A stretch of DNA of 64,000 nt from the NCBI RefSeq assembly GCF_002095475.1, contig NZ_MLFR01000024.1, positions 26,589 to 90,588 of the forward strand, written 5' to 3'. Position numbers and translations under genes: made by a program. The notes beneath the pieces were generated by a model, which was not told the DNA's origin, ran no database searches, and saw only the letters and a list, made by a program, of their open reading frames with translations. Source of the stretch: Pantoea rwandensis (lineage in GTDB: Bacteria > Pseudomonadota > Gammaproteobacteria > Enterobacterales > Enterobacteriaceae). This document shows, one piece after another, positions 42,598-51,556 of the stretch; position 1 is the first letter of the stretch; the number at the start of each line of letters is the position of its first letter.

Positions 42598-43482
42598 ATG
42601 TGGTCAGCCGTTAGTCGTCTGTTAAGCGAACACATCGGCGACGCCGATATCACCGAACGCCATGAATTACCCGGTGGAGATGTACACCCCGCCTGGCGAA
42701 TTCGTTATGGTGAACTGGATGTGTTCGTTAAGTGCAACACGCGCGATATGCTTACTTTATTCAGTTGGGAAGCCGACCAGCTAGGTTTGTTAGCCCGCAC
42801 CCAGACTGTTCGCGTGCCAAAAGTGTATGGCGTAGGCAGCGATCGTGACAGTAGCTTTCTGCTGCTGGAATATATTCACCCCGAAGCCTTGGATGAACAT
42901 ACTGCCTATCAACTGGGCCAACAGTTAGCGCACCTTCATCAATGGAGCGAACAACCTCAGTTTGGCCTCGACTACGACAACAACATCACCACTTCACCCC
43001 AGCCCAACAGCTGGTTACGTCGCTGGTCCGTATTCTTCGCTGAACAGCGAATCGGATGGCAACTCCAACTCGCCGCTGAGAAAGGGGTGCAATATGGCCA
43101 TACCGAGTTAATTGTCGATTGCGTCCAACGCGCGCTGGCTAATCACCACCCGCAACCTTCTTTATTACATGGTGATTTGTGGCCTGCTAACTGCGCCGGT
43201 AGCAGCAGTGGCCCTTGGCTGTTCGACCCTGCCTGTTATTGGGGGGATCGCGAGTGCGACCTCGCCATGTTGAGTTACTACGCAGATTTGCCGCGACAGA
43301 TTTACGACGGTTATCACGCCGTATGGCCATTGGCTGAGGGGTTCTCGCAGCGCCAGCCGGTTTATCAACTTTATTATTTGTTGAACCGCGCCAACGTGTT
43401 TGCGGGTAATTGGGAAGATGAGGCGCAATTCGCCATCAACCAGTTGCTCGATGAGGATGCGTTAGGACAACGTCAGGCCTGA
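42598..43482 (+). CDS. yniA: Fructosamine kinase family protein YniA
   Basis: An aminoglycoside-phosphotransferase-fold kinase of 294 residues. The catalytic loop LLHGDLWPANC is near residue 190 and the metal-binding FDPACYWGDRECDLAM near 210. The family phosphorylates ketosamines on glycated amines, a deglycation step; the substrate of YniA is not certain. AAGAGG precedes the ATG. It converges on yniB. A GTCAGGCC/GGCCTGAC hairpin spans its stop codon without a T run. Confidence 0.92.
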   Translation: MWSAVSRLLSEHIGDADITERHELPGGDVHPAWRIRYGELDVFVKCNTRDMLTLFSWEADQLGLLARTQTVRVPKVYGVGSDRDSSFLLLEYIHPEALDEHTAYQLGQQLAHLHQWSEQPQFGLDYDNNITTSPQPNSWLRRWSVFFAEQRIGWQLQLAAEKGVQYGHTELIVDCVQRALANHHPQPSLLHGDLWPANCAGSSSGPWLFDPACYWGDRECDLAMLSYYADLPRQIYDGYHAVWPLAEGFSQRQPVYQLYYLLNRANVFAGNWEDEAQFAINQLLDEDALGQRQA

Positions 43483-43495
43483 ACGGCCTGACGCC

Positions 43496-44032
43496 TTACA
43501 ACATGCCCAGTAATTTAAGGACAAAATATCCGGCGATAGCAATGACGATCGGCAGAATGTAGAGCGGGAATATTTGAAGTAGAATCGTGTGGCGCGGCAC
43601 ATGGATTTTTTCTTCAAGTTGCGCGCGCGTACGACCTTCAGATCCCTTCGCCTTTTCCAGAATCAACTGATCTTCAATGCCCTCTTTAATATGGCGTGAC
43701 TGACGCCACATCCGCGCACCTGAAGCCTGCAATGCAATCCCGACAAAAATCAGGATATAGATGATCCAAAAACCGATATTGGCCCCGCCGTTGAACTCCG
43801 GCACCGGTGAGTTTTGCCAAAAAGTGTTTAAAAACGGCGTGTTGAACTTAACCATGTCGACCATGACGTGGACAAAATCGAGCATTACTGCATCAATCCC
43901 CGGCTGCTTTTCACTGTGTTTAAACATGAAGCCAAGGATTGAGATAATGGTAGATAGCAACGCTGGAATAAAAATCACCCAGCCAGCCACTCGCTTGAGG
44001 ATGGCGATGCGGCCAGCCTGTTGGTAAGTCAT
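43496..44032 (-). CDS. yniB: Inner-membrane protein YniB
   Basis: A 178-residue membrane protein with about four hydrophobic segments (near residues 15-35, 80-105 and 145-175) and a charged loop between. It matches E. coli YniB from MTYQQAGRIAILKR on. The function is unknown. GGGAG precedes the chosen ATG; a TTG-started frame five codons earlier is ignored. It is divergent from hxpB. Confidence 0.9.
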   Translation of the reverse strand: MTYQQAGRIAILKRVAGWVIFIPALLSTIISILGFMFKHSEKQPGIDAVMLDFVHVMVDMVKFNTPFLNTFWQNSPVPEFNGGANIGFWIIYILIFVGIALQASGARMWRQSRHIKEGIEDQLILEKAKGSEGRTRAQLEEKIHVPRHTILLQIFPLYILPIVIAIAGYFVLKLLGML

Positions 44033-44174
44033 GGTGTCTCCCTTCACATACAGTAGTTTTGCCTAAGTCTACCTGCACTGGGTCATTTTTTCCTGAAAAA
44101 TGCGTAACCTGCCGTAAGTCGGTTTTCACTGCCTGGCATGTTAAGGTAGGGTAAATTTCAAACGGAGCTGTAGC

Positions 44175-44843
44175 ATGAGTTATCGTCGCCCTGTGTTGGC
44201 CGCTATTTTTGATATGGACGGATTGCTGATCGACTCCGAACCGCTATGGGATCAGGCTGAACTGGACGTTTTCTCCAGTTTAGGTGTGGATATTACCCGC
44301 CGTCACGAGTTGCCGGATACCTTGGGTCTGCGCATCGATCAAACGGTTCGCATGTGGTTTGAAGCCCTGCCTTGGAACGGCCCAGACCAAGCTGAAGTCA
44401 CCCAGCGTATTATTGCGCGAGCCCTGGCGCTGGTAGAGGAAACGCGTCCGCTGCTGCCTGGTGTTGAGCAGGCGCTGCAACTTTGTCAGCAGCAAGGATT
44501 AAAAGTTGCCCTCGCCTCTGCTTCCCCCCTGTTTATGCTGGAACGCGTGCTGGAAATGTTTGACCTGCGTAAATACTTTGACGCCATTGCTTCAGCTGAA
44601 GCACTCCCCTACAGCAAACCCCATCCGCAGGTGTATTTGGATGCTGCCGCAAAGTTGGGCGTTGACCCGTTGAACTGCGTGACGCTGGAAGATTCCTTCA
44701 ATGGCATGATCGCCACCAAAGCAGCACGTATGCGTTCAATTGTAGTGCCCGCTAAAGAACACCGTGACGATGCACGCTGGGCATTAGCGAATGTGAAGTT
44801 GGATGACCTGACTCACCTCAAAGCAGAACACCTGTTTAACTAA
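44175..44843 (+). CDS. hxpB: Hexitol/sugar phosphatase HxpB (YniC), HAD family
   Basis: A 222-residue HAD phosphatase. Motif I is DMDGLLIDSEPLW near residue 15, motif II VALASASP near residue 112, and motif IV LEDSFNG near 170. E. coli YniC (HxpB) acts on 2-deoxyglucose 6-phosphate and hexitol phosphates. ACGGAG precedes the ATG. A long perfect terminator stem follows. Confidence 0.94.
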   Translation: MSYRRPVLAAIFDMDGLLIDSEPLWDQAELDVFSSLGVDITRRHELPDTLGLRIDQTVRMWFEALPWNGPDQAEVTQRIIARALALVEETRPLLPGVEQALQLCQQQGLKVALASASPLFMLERVLEMFDLRKYFDAIASAEALPYSKPHPQVYLDAAAKLGVDPLNCVTLEDSFNGMIATKAARMRSIVVPAKEHRDDARWALANVKLDDLTHLKAEHLFN

Positions 44844-44886
44844 TTATTCCATGGTGTCGCTGAACCATGAGTTGCTGAGTCCAGTC

Positions 44887-44932
44887 AAGGCCGGTCCGAC
44901 CCGCACCCTTGCAGATCGGACCGGCCTTTTCT
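44887..44932 (+). terminator. Terminator after hxpB
   Basis: A 13-pair stem, AAGGCCGGTCCGA/TCGGACCGGCCTT, with TTCTT after it. From here to the KdgR box (about 160 bases) I see no gene. Confidence 0.8.
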
Positions 44933-45095
44933 TGGACCTTTTCCGCCCGCAGACAGCTTTTCGCCTTGTTCCACTCGCTCCCATTATTTTCCATGGCACA
45001 CGCTCTGCTTTTGCCGGCTCATCCTTGTCCACCACGCTTCATCATTGCTTTATAGGGTGCTTGAACACTCACTCCTTTGATCGTCCTCTCATATA

Positions 45096-45114
45096 AATAA
45101 AACATCGTTTCATT
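45096..45114 (+). promoter_or_regulatory. KdgR box before kduI
   Basis: AATAAAACATCGTTTCATT agrees with the KdgR consensus AATRAAAYRNYRTTTYATT of pectin-degrading enterobacteria. It ends five bases before the predicted -35 element. The inducer is 2-keto-3-deoxygluconate, which this pathway makes. Confidence 0.8.
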
Positions 45115-45118
45115 TTTA

Positions 45119-45147
45119 TTGAATTCACATCCCAACCTGCCTAAGAT
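45119..45147 (+). promoter_or_regulatory. Predicted kduID promoter
   Basis: TTGAAT and TAAGAT separated by 17 bases, starting about 40 bases before kduI. Confidence 0.55.
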
Positions 45148-45195
45148 GCCCAAAGAGCCACATTGAGTCCCCCCTTTAACTTTGAGAGGTCTGAG

Positions 45196-46032
45196 ATGGA
45201 CGTTCGTCAAAGCATTCACACTGAACACGCTAAGCAACTGGATACCGCAGGATTACGCCGCGAATTTTTAATCGAAAAAATCTTTGAGGCCGATAACTAC
45301 ACCCTGACTTACAGCCATATTGACCGCATCATCATTGGCGGAGTCATGCCGGTGCAGCAATCCGTCACCATTGGCGCGGAAGTCGGCAAGCAGTTAGGCG
45401 TAAGCTATTTTCTTGAACGTCGCGAGCTGGGCGTAATCAACATCGGCGGACCGGGTTTGATAGAGGTTGACGGCAAAACCTGGGAGATCGGCTACCAGGA
45501 AGCGCTGTATGTGGGCCAAGGTGCGCAAAGCGTGGTTTTCCGCAGCAGTGAGTCCAGCCAGCCTGCAAAGTTCTATTACAACAGTGCGCCAGCACACACC
45601 CGTTATCCCGATAAAAAGATCACGCTTGAAGAAGCCGTAAAAGCCACCTTGGGCGATGCGGCAACGTCCAACCGTCGCACCATCAATAAGTTCATCGTGC
45701 CGGATGTGTTGCCGACCTGTCAGTTGACGATGGGGTTAACACGCCTTGATGACGGCAATCTGTGGAACACCATGCCGTGCCATACCCATGAGCGACGTAT
45801 GGAGGTGTACTTCTACTTTGATATGACCGAAGAGAGCGCCGTTTTCCACATGATGGGACAACCACAGGAAACGCGTCATCTGCTGGTGCATAACGAACAG
45901 GCGGTGATCTCGCCAAGCTGGTCTATTCATGCAGGTGTGGGTACGCAACGCTATACCTTTATCTGGGGCATGGTGGGTGAAAACCAAGTATTCGATGACA
46001 TGGACCACGTCAGCGTCAGCGCGCTGCGCTAA
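45196..46032 (+). CDS. kduI: 5-keto-4-deoxyuronate isomerase
   Basis: Converts 5-keto-4-deoxyuronate (from unsaturated galacturonate) to 2,5-diketo-3-deoxygluconate. The 278-residue cupin has the zinc ligands in PCHTHERRME (two His and Glu, near residues 196-203) and a later His in SIHAGVG. The start MDVRQSIHTEHAKQLDT matches the family. GAGAGG precedes it; the frame opens 11 codons earlier. It is in an operon with kduD, 12 bases apart, under a KdgR box. Confidence 0.96.
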   Translation: MDVRQSIHTEHAKQLDTAGLRREFLIEKIFEADNYTLTYSHIDRIIIGGVMPVQQSVTIGAEVGKQLGVSYFLERRELGVINIGGPGLIEVDGKTWEIGYQEALYVGQGAQSVVFRSSESSQPAKFYYNSAPAHTRYPDKKITLEEAVKATLGDAATSNRRTINKFIVPDVLPTCQLTMGLTRLDDGNLWNTMPCHTHERRMEVYFYFDMTEESAVFHMMGQPQETRHLLVHNEQAVISPSWSIHAGVGTQRYTFIWGMVGENQVFDDMDHVSVSALR

Positions 46033-46044
46033 CAGGAGAAAATG

Positions 46045-46806
46045 ATGATTCTTAACGCATTCAATCTCGAAGGTAAAGTCGCGATGGTGACCGGGTGTAA
46101 CACCGGTTTAGGTCAAGGCATGGCGTTGGGACTGGCGCAAGCGGGCTGCGATATTATTGGTGTGAATCGCGCGGGTCCGGCGGATACCCAAGGCAAAGTT
46201 GAGGCATTGGGTCGCCGCTTCTGGTCGATCCAAGCCGATCTCACTAAACCCTCAGTGGTGCCGCATATTGTAGAGCAAGCCGTCGCGCAGGCAGGACGCA
46301 TCGACATTCTGGTCAATAACGCGGGCATAATTCGCCGCGAGGATGCACTCAACTTTAGCGAGCAGGACTGGGACGATGTGATGAACATCAACAGCAAGAG
46401 CCTGTTTTTCCTGTCACAACAGGTTGCACACCAATTTATTGCACAGGGCAACGGCGGCAAAATCGTTAATATCGCCTCGATGCTGTCATTTCAGGGCGGC
46501 ATACGCGTGCCTTCGTACACGGCGTCAAAAAGCGCCGTGATGGGTTTGACGCGCCTGATGGCGAATGAGTGGGCGAAGCATGGCATCAACGTCAATGCCA
46601 TTGCCCCTGGTTATATGGCGACCAATAACACCGAACAACTGCGCAGTGATGAATCACGCAATGAAGAGATTCTAGGGCGTATTCCTGCCGGCCGCTGGGG
46701 TGCGCCTGACGATATGATGGGGCCGATTGTGTTTCTGGCATCGAGCGCCTCCGATTACATTCAAGGCTATACCTTGGCAGTCGATGGCGGATGGTTAGCA
46801 CGCTAA
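46045..46806 (+). CDS. kduD: 2-dehydro-3-deoxy-D-gluconate 5-dehydrogenase
   Basis: NAD-dependent short-chain dehydrogenase of 253 residues that reduces 2,5-diketo-3-deoxygluconate to 2-keto-3-deoxygluconate. It has the glycine-rich TGCNTGLGQG near residue 17, NNAG near 90, and the catalytic Ser...YTASK near 142-160. I chose the second of two adjacent ATGs because AGGAG then has normal spacing; starting at 46042 adds one Met. The pair kduID completes uronate breakdown with kdgK/kdgA outside the window. Confidence 0.95.
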   Translation: MILNAFNLEGKVAMVTGCNTGLGQGMALGLAQAGCDIIGVNRAGPADTQGKVEALGRRFWSIQADLTKPSVVPHIVEQAVAQAGRIDILVNNAGIIRREDALNFSEQDWDDVMNINSKSLFFLSQQVAHQFIAQGNGGKIVNIASMLSFQGGIRVPSYTASKSAVMGLTRLMANEWAKHGINVNAIAPGYMATNNTEQLRSDESRNEEILGRIPAGRWGAPDDMMGPIVFLASSASDYIQGYTLAVDGGWLAR

Positions 46807-46820
46807 GCTAACCTGTTCTT

Positions 46821-46845
46821 TTCCCGCGTCATTATGACGCGGGAA
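46821..46845. terminator. Hairpin after kduD
   Basis: Perfect 11-pair stem TTCCCGCGTCA/TGACGCGGGAA, but no T run follows, so termination is uncertain. Confidence 0.45.
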
Positions 46846-46908
46846 AGCGAAAAATATTAACGCTTCGTTACAGCGTCACCGTTCTAATTTACTGGATAAA
46901 TCCCTATA

Positions 46909-46924
46909 CTGGATGCATCGACAG
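46909..46924 (+). promoter_or_regulatory. LexA box before ydjM
   Basis: CTGGATGCATCGACAG has the CTG-N10-CAG frame of a LexA site, flanked as TA...TT. It ends 21 bases before the ydjM ATG. ydjM is an SOS gene in E. coli. Confidence 0.65.
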
Positions 46925-46945
46925 TTTTTGCAGCCAGGTTTTATC

Positions 46946-47536
46946 ATGACGGCCGAAGGCCATATCATTTTTGCCATTGCCAGCGCGATTTTTGCCAAGC
47001 GTGCGGAGTTGACGCCAGTGATGGCCAGCGCCGACTGGTGGCATTTGGTGCCTGCTGCATTGTTAACCTGCCTACTGCCCGACATCGACCACCCCAAATC
47101 GGTACTAGGCCAGCGCTTAAGGTGGATCTCACATCCCATCGCCCGTGCATTTGGACATCGTGGCTTTACCCACAGTCTGCTGGCAGTGGCGATCAGCTTA
47201 TGGCTTTTTCAACTCAATGTGCCTGCTGACTGGTTCTTGCCAGCCGATGTACTGCAGGGACTCACACTTGGCTATCTTAGCCATATCGTCGCCGATATGC
47301 TGACTCCCGCTGGCGTACCACTGCTTTGGCCCTGTCGCTGGCGCTTTCGTCTGCCATTGTTAAACAGCCAAAAAGGCAATCAACTTGAACGTGCACTCTG
47401 CCTCGCATTAGTGGGATACGCCTTGTGGTTCCCAGCGGGCATGCCCTCATTTGGTGCTAACGGATGGCCGGAGCAAGTGTTTAATACCTTACAGAATGGC
47501 ATTAGTCGGTTGGTAAACGGTCAAACAGCGCAATAA
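46946..47536 (+). CDS. ydjM: SOS-induced membrane protein YdjM
   Basis: Inner-membrane protein of 196 residues in the YdjM/DUF457 family of metal-dependent hydrolase-like proteins. Conserved histidine and aspartate positions are visible in LLPDIDHP (near residue 46), FGHRGFTHSLL (near 70) and YLSHIVADMLTPAG (near 110). MTAEGHIIFAIA starts at the chosen ATG as in E. coli, eleven codons into the open frame. The function is unknown; the LexA box upstream predicts induction by DNA damage. Confidence 0.9.
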   Translation: MTAEGHIIFAIASAIFAKRAELTPVMASADWWHLVPAALLTCLLPDIDHPKSVLGQRLRWISHPIARAFGHRGFTHSLLAVAISLWLFQLNVPADWFLPADVLQGLTLGYLSHIVADMLTPAGVPLLWPCRWRFRLPLLNSQKGNQLERALCLALVGYALWFPAGMPSFGANGWPEQVFNTLQNGISRLVNGQTAQ

Positions 47537-47689
47537 AGTGACAATTTCAGCAATAAAGTTATAAGACATTCCTTTTGAGTATAAGCTTGCACTTTCTTGA
47601 GCTGATAACATTCCTGACATTCCCTGACGGGAACTTACTGTTTTTCGCGCTGACGTTATTCGTGGCGCGGCATATCTCTGGAGTCGAGC

Positions 47690-49081
47690 ATGGATTTTCC
47701 CCTCATTATTAATATCGTGGCCTTTGTCGCGCTGCTGATTGTATTAAATCGCATCGGCAATCAAAGCTGGAGTTTGTCAAAACGTGTGCTGACCGGATTG
47801 GTGTTTGGCGTGCTTTTCGGCCTGGCGCTGCAAACCATTTATGGTGAAAACAGTCCGGTGGTGAAGGATTCAATTAGCTGGTTCAACATCGTGGGTAATG
47901 GCTACGTGCAATTGCTACAGATGATCGTGATGCCGCTGGTATTTGCCTCGATCCTGAGCGCCGTTGCACGTCTGCATAATGCCTCTTCACTCGGCAAAAT
48001 CAGCGTATTGACCATCGGCGTGCTGCTTTTCACCACGGCGATCTCCGCCTTGGTGGGTGTCATGGTCACGGGCCTGTTTGGTTTGAGCGCTGAAGGCCTG
48101 GTGCAGGGTGCGCAAGAAACCGCGCGTCTAAGCGCGATTCAAAGTAACTATGTTGGCAAAGTCGCCGATCTGAGTACGCCACAGTTACTGCTCTCCTTTA
48201 TCCCGAAAAATCCATTTGCTGATATGGCGGGTGCTAACCCAACTTCAATCATCAGCGTGGTGATCTTCGCTGCCTTCCTCGGTGTAGCCGCTTTGCAGTT
48301 GTTGAAAGATGACAAAGTCAAAGGCGAACGCGTGTTAGTGGCCATCGATACCCTGCAGTCCTGGGTTATGAAACTGGTACGCCTGATCATGAAGCTCACC
48401 CCTTACGGTGTGTTGGCATTAATGACCAAAGTGGTGGCCGGTTCTAACCTGCAGGACATCATCAAGTTGGGTGGCTTCGTGGTCGCGTCTTACCTCGGTT
48501 TGGCGATTATGTTCGGCGTGCATGCTCTGTTGCTGTCAGTCAATGGCATTAGCCCAATGCGCTTCTTCCGCAAGGTGTGGCCGGTCATCACCTTTGCGTT
48601 TACCAGCCGCTCCAGCGCCGCCAGCATTCCCTTGAATGTGGAGACGCAGACGCGCCGCCTTGGTGTGCCAGAATCGATTGCCAGCTTCTCGGCTTCATTT
48701 GGTGCGACCATTGGTCAGAACGGCTGTGCAGGCCTCTATCCGACCATGCTGGCTGTGATGGTGGCGCCTACTGTAGGCATCAACCCGTTTGATCCGATGT
48801 GGATTGCGACCCTTGTCGGCATTGTCACTCTCAGTTCTGCGGGTGTGGCGGGCGTCGGCGGCGGTGCGACTTTTGCCGCGTTGATTGTTCTGCCTGCCAT
48901 GGGCTTGCCCGTCACGCTGGTTGCGTTGCTGATCTCGATTGAGCCGCTGATTGATATGGGCCGCACCGCATTGAACGTTAACGGTTCAATGACTGCCGGT
49001 TCTCTCACCAGCCGCTGGCTCGGATTAACCGATAAAAAAGTGCTGGAGAGTGACGAACACGCGGAACTGGCACATCGCTAA
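47690..49081 (+). CDS. tcyP: L-cystine transporter TcyP (YdjN)
   Basis: Sodium/dicarboxylate-symporter (DAACS) family protein, 463 residues as in E. coli. It shows the family re-entrant and C-terminal motifs SRSSAASIPLNVET near 305 and AGVAGVGGGATFAAL near 385. It imports cystine and belongs to the CysB regulon in E. coli; the 150-base upstream space may bind CysB, but that site is too degenerate to call. GGAG precedes the ATG. A strong terminator follows. Confidence 0.95.
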   Translation: MDFPLIINIVAFVALLIVLNRIGNQSWSLSKRVLTGLVFGVLFGLALQTIYGENSPVVKDSISWFNIVGNGYVQLLQMIVMPLVFASILSAVARLHNASSLGKISVLTIGVLLFTTAISALVGVMVTGLFGLSAEGLVQGAQETARLSAIQSNYVGKVADLSTPQLLLSFIPKNPFADMAGANPTSIISVVIFAAFLGVAALQLLKDDKVKGERVLVAIDTLQSWVMKLVRLIMKLTPYGVLALMTKVVAGSNLQDIIKLGGFVVASYLGLAIMFGVHALLLSVNGISPMRFFRKVWPVITFAFTSRSSAASIPLNVETQTRRLGVPESIASFSASFGATIGQNGCAGLYPTMLAVMVAPTVGINPFDPMWIATLVGIVTLSSAGVAGVGGGATFAALIVLPAMGLPVTLVALLISIEPLIDMGRTALNVNGSMTAGSLTSRWLGLTDKKVLESDEHAELAHR

Positions 49082-49100
49082 TTCTCACGGCATACGTCAC

Positions 49101-49130
49101 GGCAGGCCCGCAAGGCCTGCCGTTCTTTTT
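49101..49130 (+). terminator. Terminator after tcyP
   Basis: Perfect GGCAGGCC/GGCCTGCC stem followed by GTTCTTTTT. Confidence 0.85.
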
Positions 49131-49278
49131 GGCTTTAACTCCGCAATTCAGTCCAATCGTGGTGCAAGCGTCAGGAAAGTGTTAAGCGTGGTAAACGGAC
49201 GAAAAATCAGCCACTTTTCGCTTGAGTTTTCACTGCAGAAGGCGAATCCTGCTATTAGTCATAGCAGGAGAATCACCG

Positions 49279-49668
49279 ATGAAAAATGTTATCGCCTCGG
49301 TGCTGGCGTTAACCTTACTGACGCCAGCCATCAGTTTTGCCCACCCTTATGGATGGGGTCCAGGCCCCGGTCCTCACTGGGGTGGTCCAGGTCCACATTG
49401 GGGTGGTGGTCCAGGCCCACTGCGCTTCCTGCCTGAAGCAGCGACGGCGGTGCTGATTGGCGGCCTGACTTACTACATGCTCAATGGCAACTACTATCAG
49501 CGTCAGGGTGACACCTACGTTGTGGTGCAAGCGCCCGAAGCACCACCAGAAGGCGGGATGCGTGTATTAGATTTTAACGGCAAGCGCTACTACGTGCAGG
49601 AAGGTCACTATTACCAGCGTGAAATGGGTGGTAGCTATGTTGAGGTGCCACGCCCTTACGGACTATAA
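49279..49668 (+). CDS. Small exported Gly/Pro/Trp-rich protein
   Basis: A 129-residue protein with a signal peptide (MKNVIASVLALTLLTPAISFA). A repetitive stretch of Gly, Pro, His and Trp follows (units like GPGPHWGG), then a hydrophobic span (AATAVLIGGLTYYML). Two similar Tyr-rich motifs close it: GNYYQRQGDTYVVV and GHYYQREMGGSYVEV. The Tyr-rich motifs recall small envelope proteins of the DUF6515 type; I do not know a function. GCAGGAG precedes the ATG. It is monocistronic, between tcyP and osmE. Confidence 0.8.
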   Translation: MKNVIASVLALTLLTPAISFAHPYGWGPGPGPHWGGPGPHWGGGPGPLRFLPEAATAVLIGGLTYYMLNGNYYQRQGDTYVVVQAPEAPPEGGMRVLDFNGKRYYVQEGHYYQREMGGSYVEVPRPYGL

Positions 49669-49680
49669 CTGCGCAACGAA

Positions 49681-49709
49681 AAACGGCCCGTCGCAGACGG
49701 GCCGTTTTG
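49681..49709. terminator. Bidirectional terminator between convergent genes
   Basis: AACGGCCCGTC/GACGGGCCGTT stem with A on one side and T on the other, serving the exported protein gene and osmE. Confidence 0.85.
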
Positions 49710-49722
49710 TAATCTGCAATAC

Positions 49723-50058
49723 TTACTGTGCAGCTTGCGGATCGGTATCGTAATCTTTACAGCTCTGGAAGCCATAATTCATCACGCGACCAACATCGTT
49801 GTAGCTAACAAAGTATGTTTGTGGTTTGCCATCACGTTCGCCAATCACGTAAGTCTGGCAAGTACCACGGGCGTGCACCATGGTGATCTCAGTCGACGGT
49901 GCACCAGCAATCTGACGAACCTGATCGCGGGTCATGCCTTTTTTAACATCCTTCACCACCGGCTTAGTTACATAGCTCTCAGCTTTGTCATAAGTCGTAC
50001 AACCAGACAGGGCTACCAGCGTCACCGCGGCAGCGATACATCCCAGCACTTTATTCAT
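49723..50058 (-). CDS. osmE: Osmotically inducible lipoprotein OsmE
   Basis: Lipoprotein of 111 residues in the SmpA/OmlA (BamE-like) fold. The lipobox ALSGC puts the lipidated cysteine at residue 20. VVKDVKKGMTRDQVRQIAG and HARGTCQTYVIGERDGK follow, and the C-terminus DYDTDPQAAQ agrees with E. coli OsmE. E. coli osmE is induced by high osmolarity and in stationary phase. The ATG giving MNKVLGC is used; the frame opens five codons earlier. Confidence 0.93.
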   Translation of the reverse strand: MNKVLGCIAAAVTLVALSGCTTYDKAESYVTKPVVKDVKKGMTRDQVRQIAGAPSTEITMVHARGTCQTYVIGERDGKPQTYFVSYNDVGRVMNYGFQSCKDYDTDPQAAQ

Positions 50059-50248
50059 CTTTATATTCCTCATACTTTGTCCATGTCACAACAAGCCTGG
50101 AACATAAATCCAGATTAATCAAATCTATGGCTTCGCTTTCAGCGATTTCTGAAGCGTTAGTTTTTCGTAAAGTTGCTGTGTTGCGGCCTCACGCTTCGTA
50201 TAATCCTCCGGCAAAAAAATTTTAAGACAGAAAGAGAACAGAGGATTA

Positions 50249-51439
50249 ATGACACCTGCACACTCCAATCGGCTAGTTTATGCCATCACATTAGGCTTGC
50301 TCGCGGCACTCGGGCCGTTATGTATCGACCTGTATTTACCCGCCCTGCCTGAACTGGCACGCGATCTCAACACAGAAACAGCCACTGCGCAGCTGAGCTT
50401 AACGGCAGGCCTGCTTGGGTTAGGTGCGGGCCAACTTTTGTTTGGTCCAATGAGTGACAAATTTGGCCGTATTCGCCCTCTTTTACTGTCGCTCATCCTG
50501 TTGTTCGTCGCGTCAATTGGCTGCGCATTGGCGAAAGACATTCATTCACTGTTGGTGGCCCGCTTGTTTGAAGGCTTAGCCGGTGCAGGTGGTGCTGTGC
50601 TGTCACGAGCCATCGCACGTGATATGTATAGCGGCCATGAGCTGACACGCTTCTTCGCTTTGTTGATGTTAGTTAACGGACTGGCACCGATTGGCGCACC
50701 GGTTCTCGGTGGCGCCCTGATGACGGTGCTAAACTGGCGTGGCATTTTTGTGGTGTTAGCCTGTGTTGCGATTTTGTTGATTTTCCTGTCGCGCTGGAAG
50801 CTGCATGAAACTTTGCCTGTAGAGCGACGCAGTCAGGGTTCGGTATTCTCTGCTTGGGCAGCACTCGGGCAGGTGTTCACACACCGTCCCTTTATGGGCT
50901 TCTGCCTGACGCAAGGCTTTATGATGTCTGGCATGTTTGCCTATATCGGTGCATCGCCGTTTGTTTTGCAGCAAATCTACGGCTTATCACCACAGGCATT
51001 CAGCCTCTGTTTCGCAGCCAACGGCATCGGCCTGATTATTGCATCTCAAACCAGTGCCCGTTTATGCCCTTTATATGGTGAATATCGTGTGTTGAAAGGC
51101 GGCTTAACGCTCGCATTTATCGCATCCAGCTGCCTGCTGCTGGCTGGCTTAACCGGTGCTGCACTGCCAGTAATCTTGGTTGCACTGTTCTTTACTATCG
51201 CCAGCAATGGCGTGATCGCCACCACAGCATCGTCTCTGGCGATGCAAAGTCAGGGACATCGTGCGGGCAGTGCTTCTGCCGTGATTGGTGTCACCATGTT
51301 TACGTTGGGTGCAATCACTGTGCCTGTCACCGGGCTGGGCGGCACATCCATTGCAAGCATGACCGGCACGATTTTTGGCTGCTTTATGCTGGCCATTTTG
51401 ATGTTCAACCTTTTGGCACAAAATCCCAAAAGCGTCTGA
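50249..51439 (+). CDS. Bcr/CflA-family MFS efflux transporter
   Basis: A 396-residue inner-membrane protein with about 12 hydrophobic segments and motif A in GPMSDKFGRIRP after helix 2. The N-terminal DLYLPALPELA is typical of the Bcr/CflA drug-resistance branch; it is a distant relative of PunC at 2.8 kb. The substrate is unknown. AGAGG precedes the ATG. It lies between osmE and nadE, which are adjacent in E. coli, so it is an addition (or a loss in E. coli). A perfect 22-base palindrome follows. Confidence 0.88.
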   Translation: MTPAHSNRLVYAITLGLLAALGPLCIDLYLPALPELARDLNTETATAQLSLTAGLLGLGAGQLLFGPMSDKFGRIRPLLLSLILLFVASIGCALAKDIHSLLVARLFEGLAGAGGAVLSRAIARDMYSGHELTRFFALLMLVNGLAPIGAPVLGGALMTVLNWRGIFVVLACVAILLIFLSRWKLHETLPVERRSQGSVFSAWAALGQVFTHRPFMGFCLTQGFMMSGMFAYIGASPFVLQQIYGLSPQAFSLCFAANGIGLIIASQTSARLCPLYGEYRVLKGGLTLAFIASSCLLLAGLTGAALPVILVALFFTIASNGVIATTASSLAMQSQGHRAGSASAVIGVTMFTLGAITVPVTGLGGTSIASMTGTIFGCFMLAILMFNLLAQNPKSV

Positions 51440-51460
51440 AAAGTCTGCAAATAAGTGCAT

Positions 51461-51485
51461 CAACAAGCCGTACGGCTTGTTGTTT
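51461..51485 (+). terminator. Terminator after the MFS gene
   Basis: CAACAAGCCG/CGGCTTGTTG, a fully palindromic stem with TGTTTG after it. Confidence 0.65.
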
Positions 51486-51556
51486 GCCATCAGAGGCGTT
51501 AGCTTTAGCAAAAGATTCGTATTGTGCCGTCAGGCTACAGACTTGAGGAGAGGTTC

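Noticed and set aside
44844..45035. 63-codon minus-strand frame after hxpB
   Set aside because: Runs through the hxpB terminator hairpin; very basic composition; no ribosome-binding site of note.
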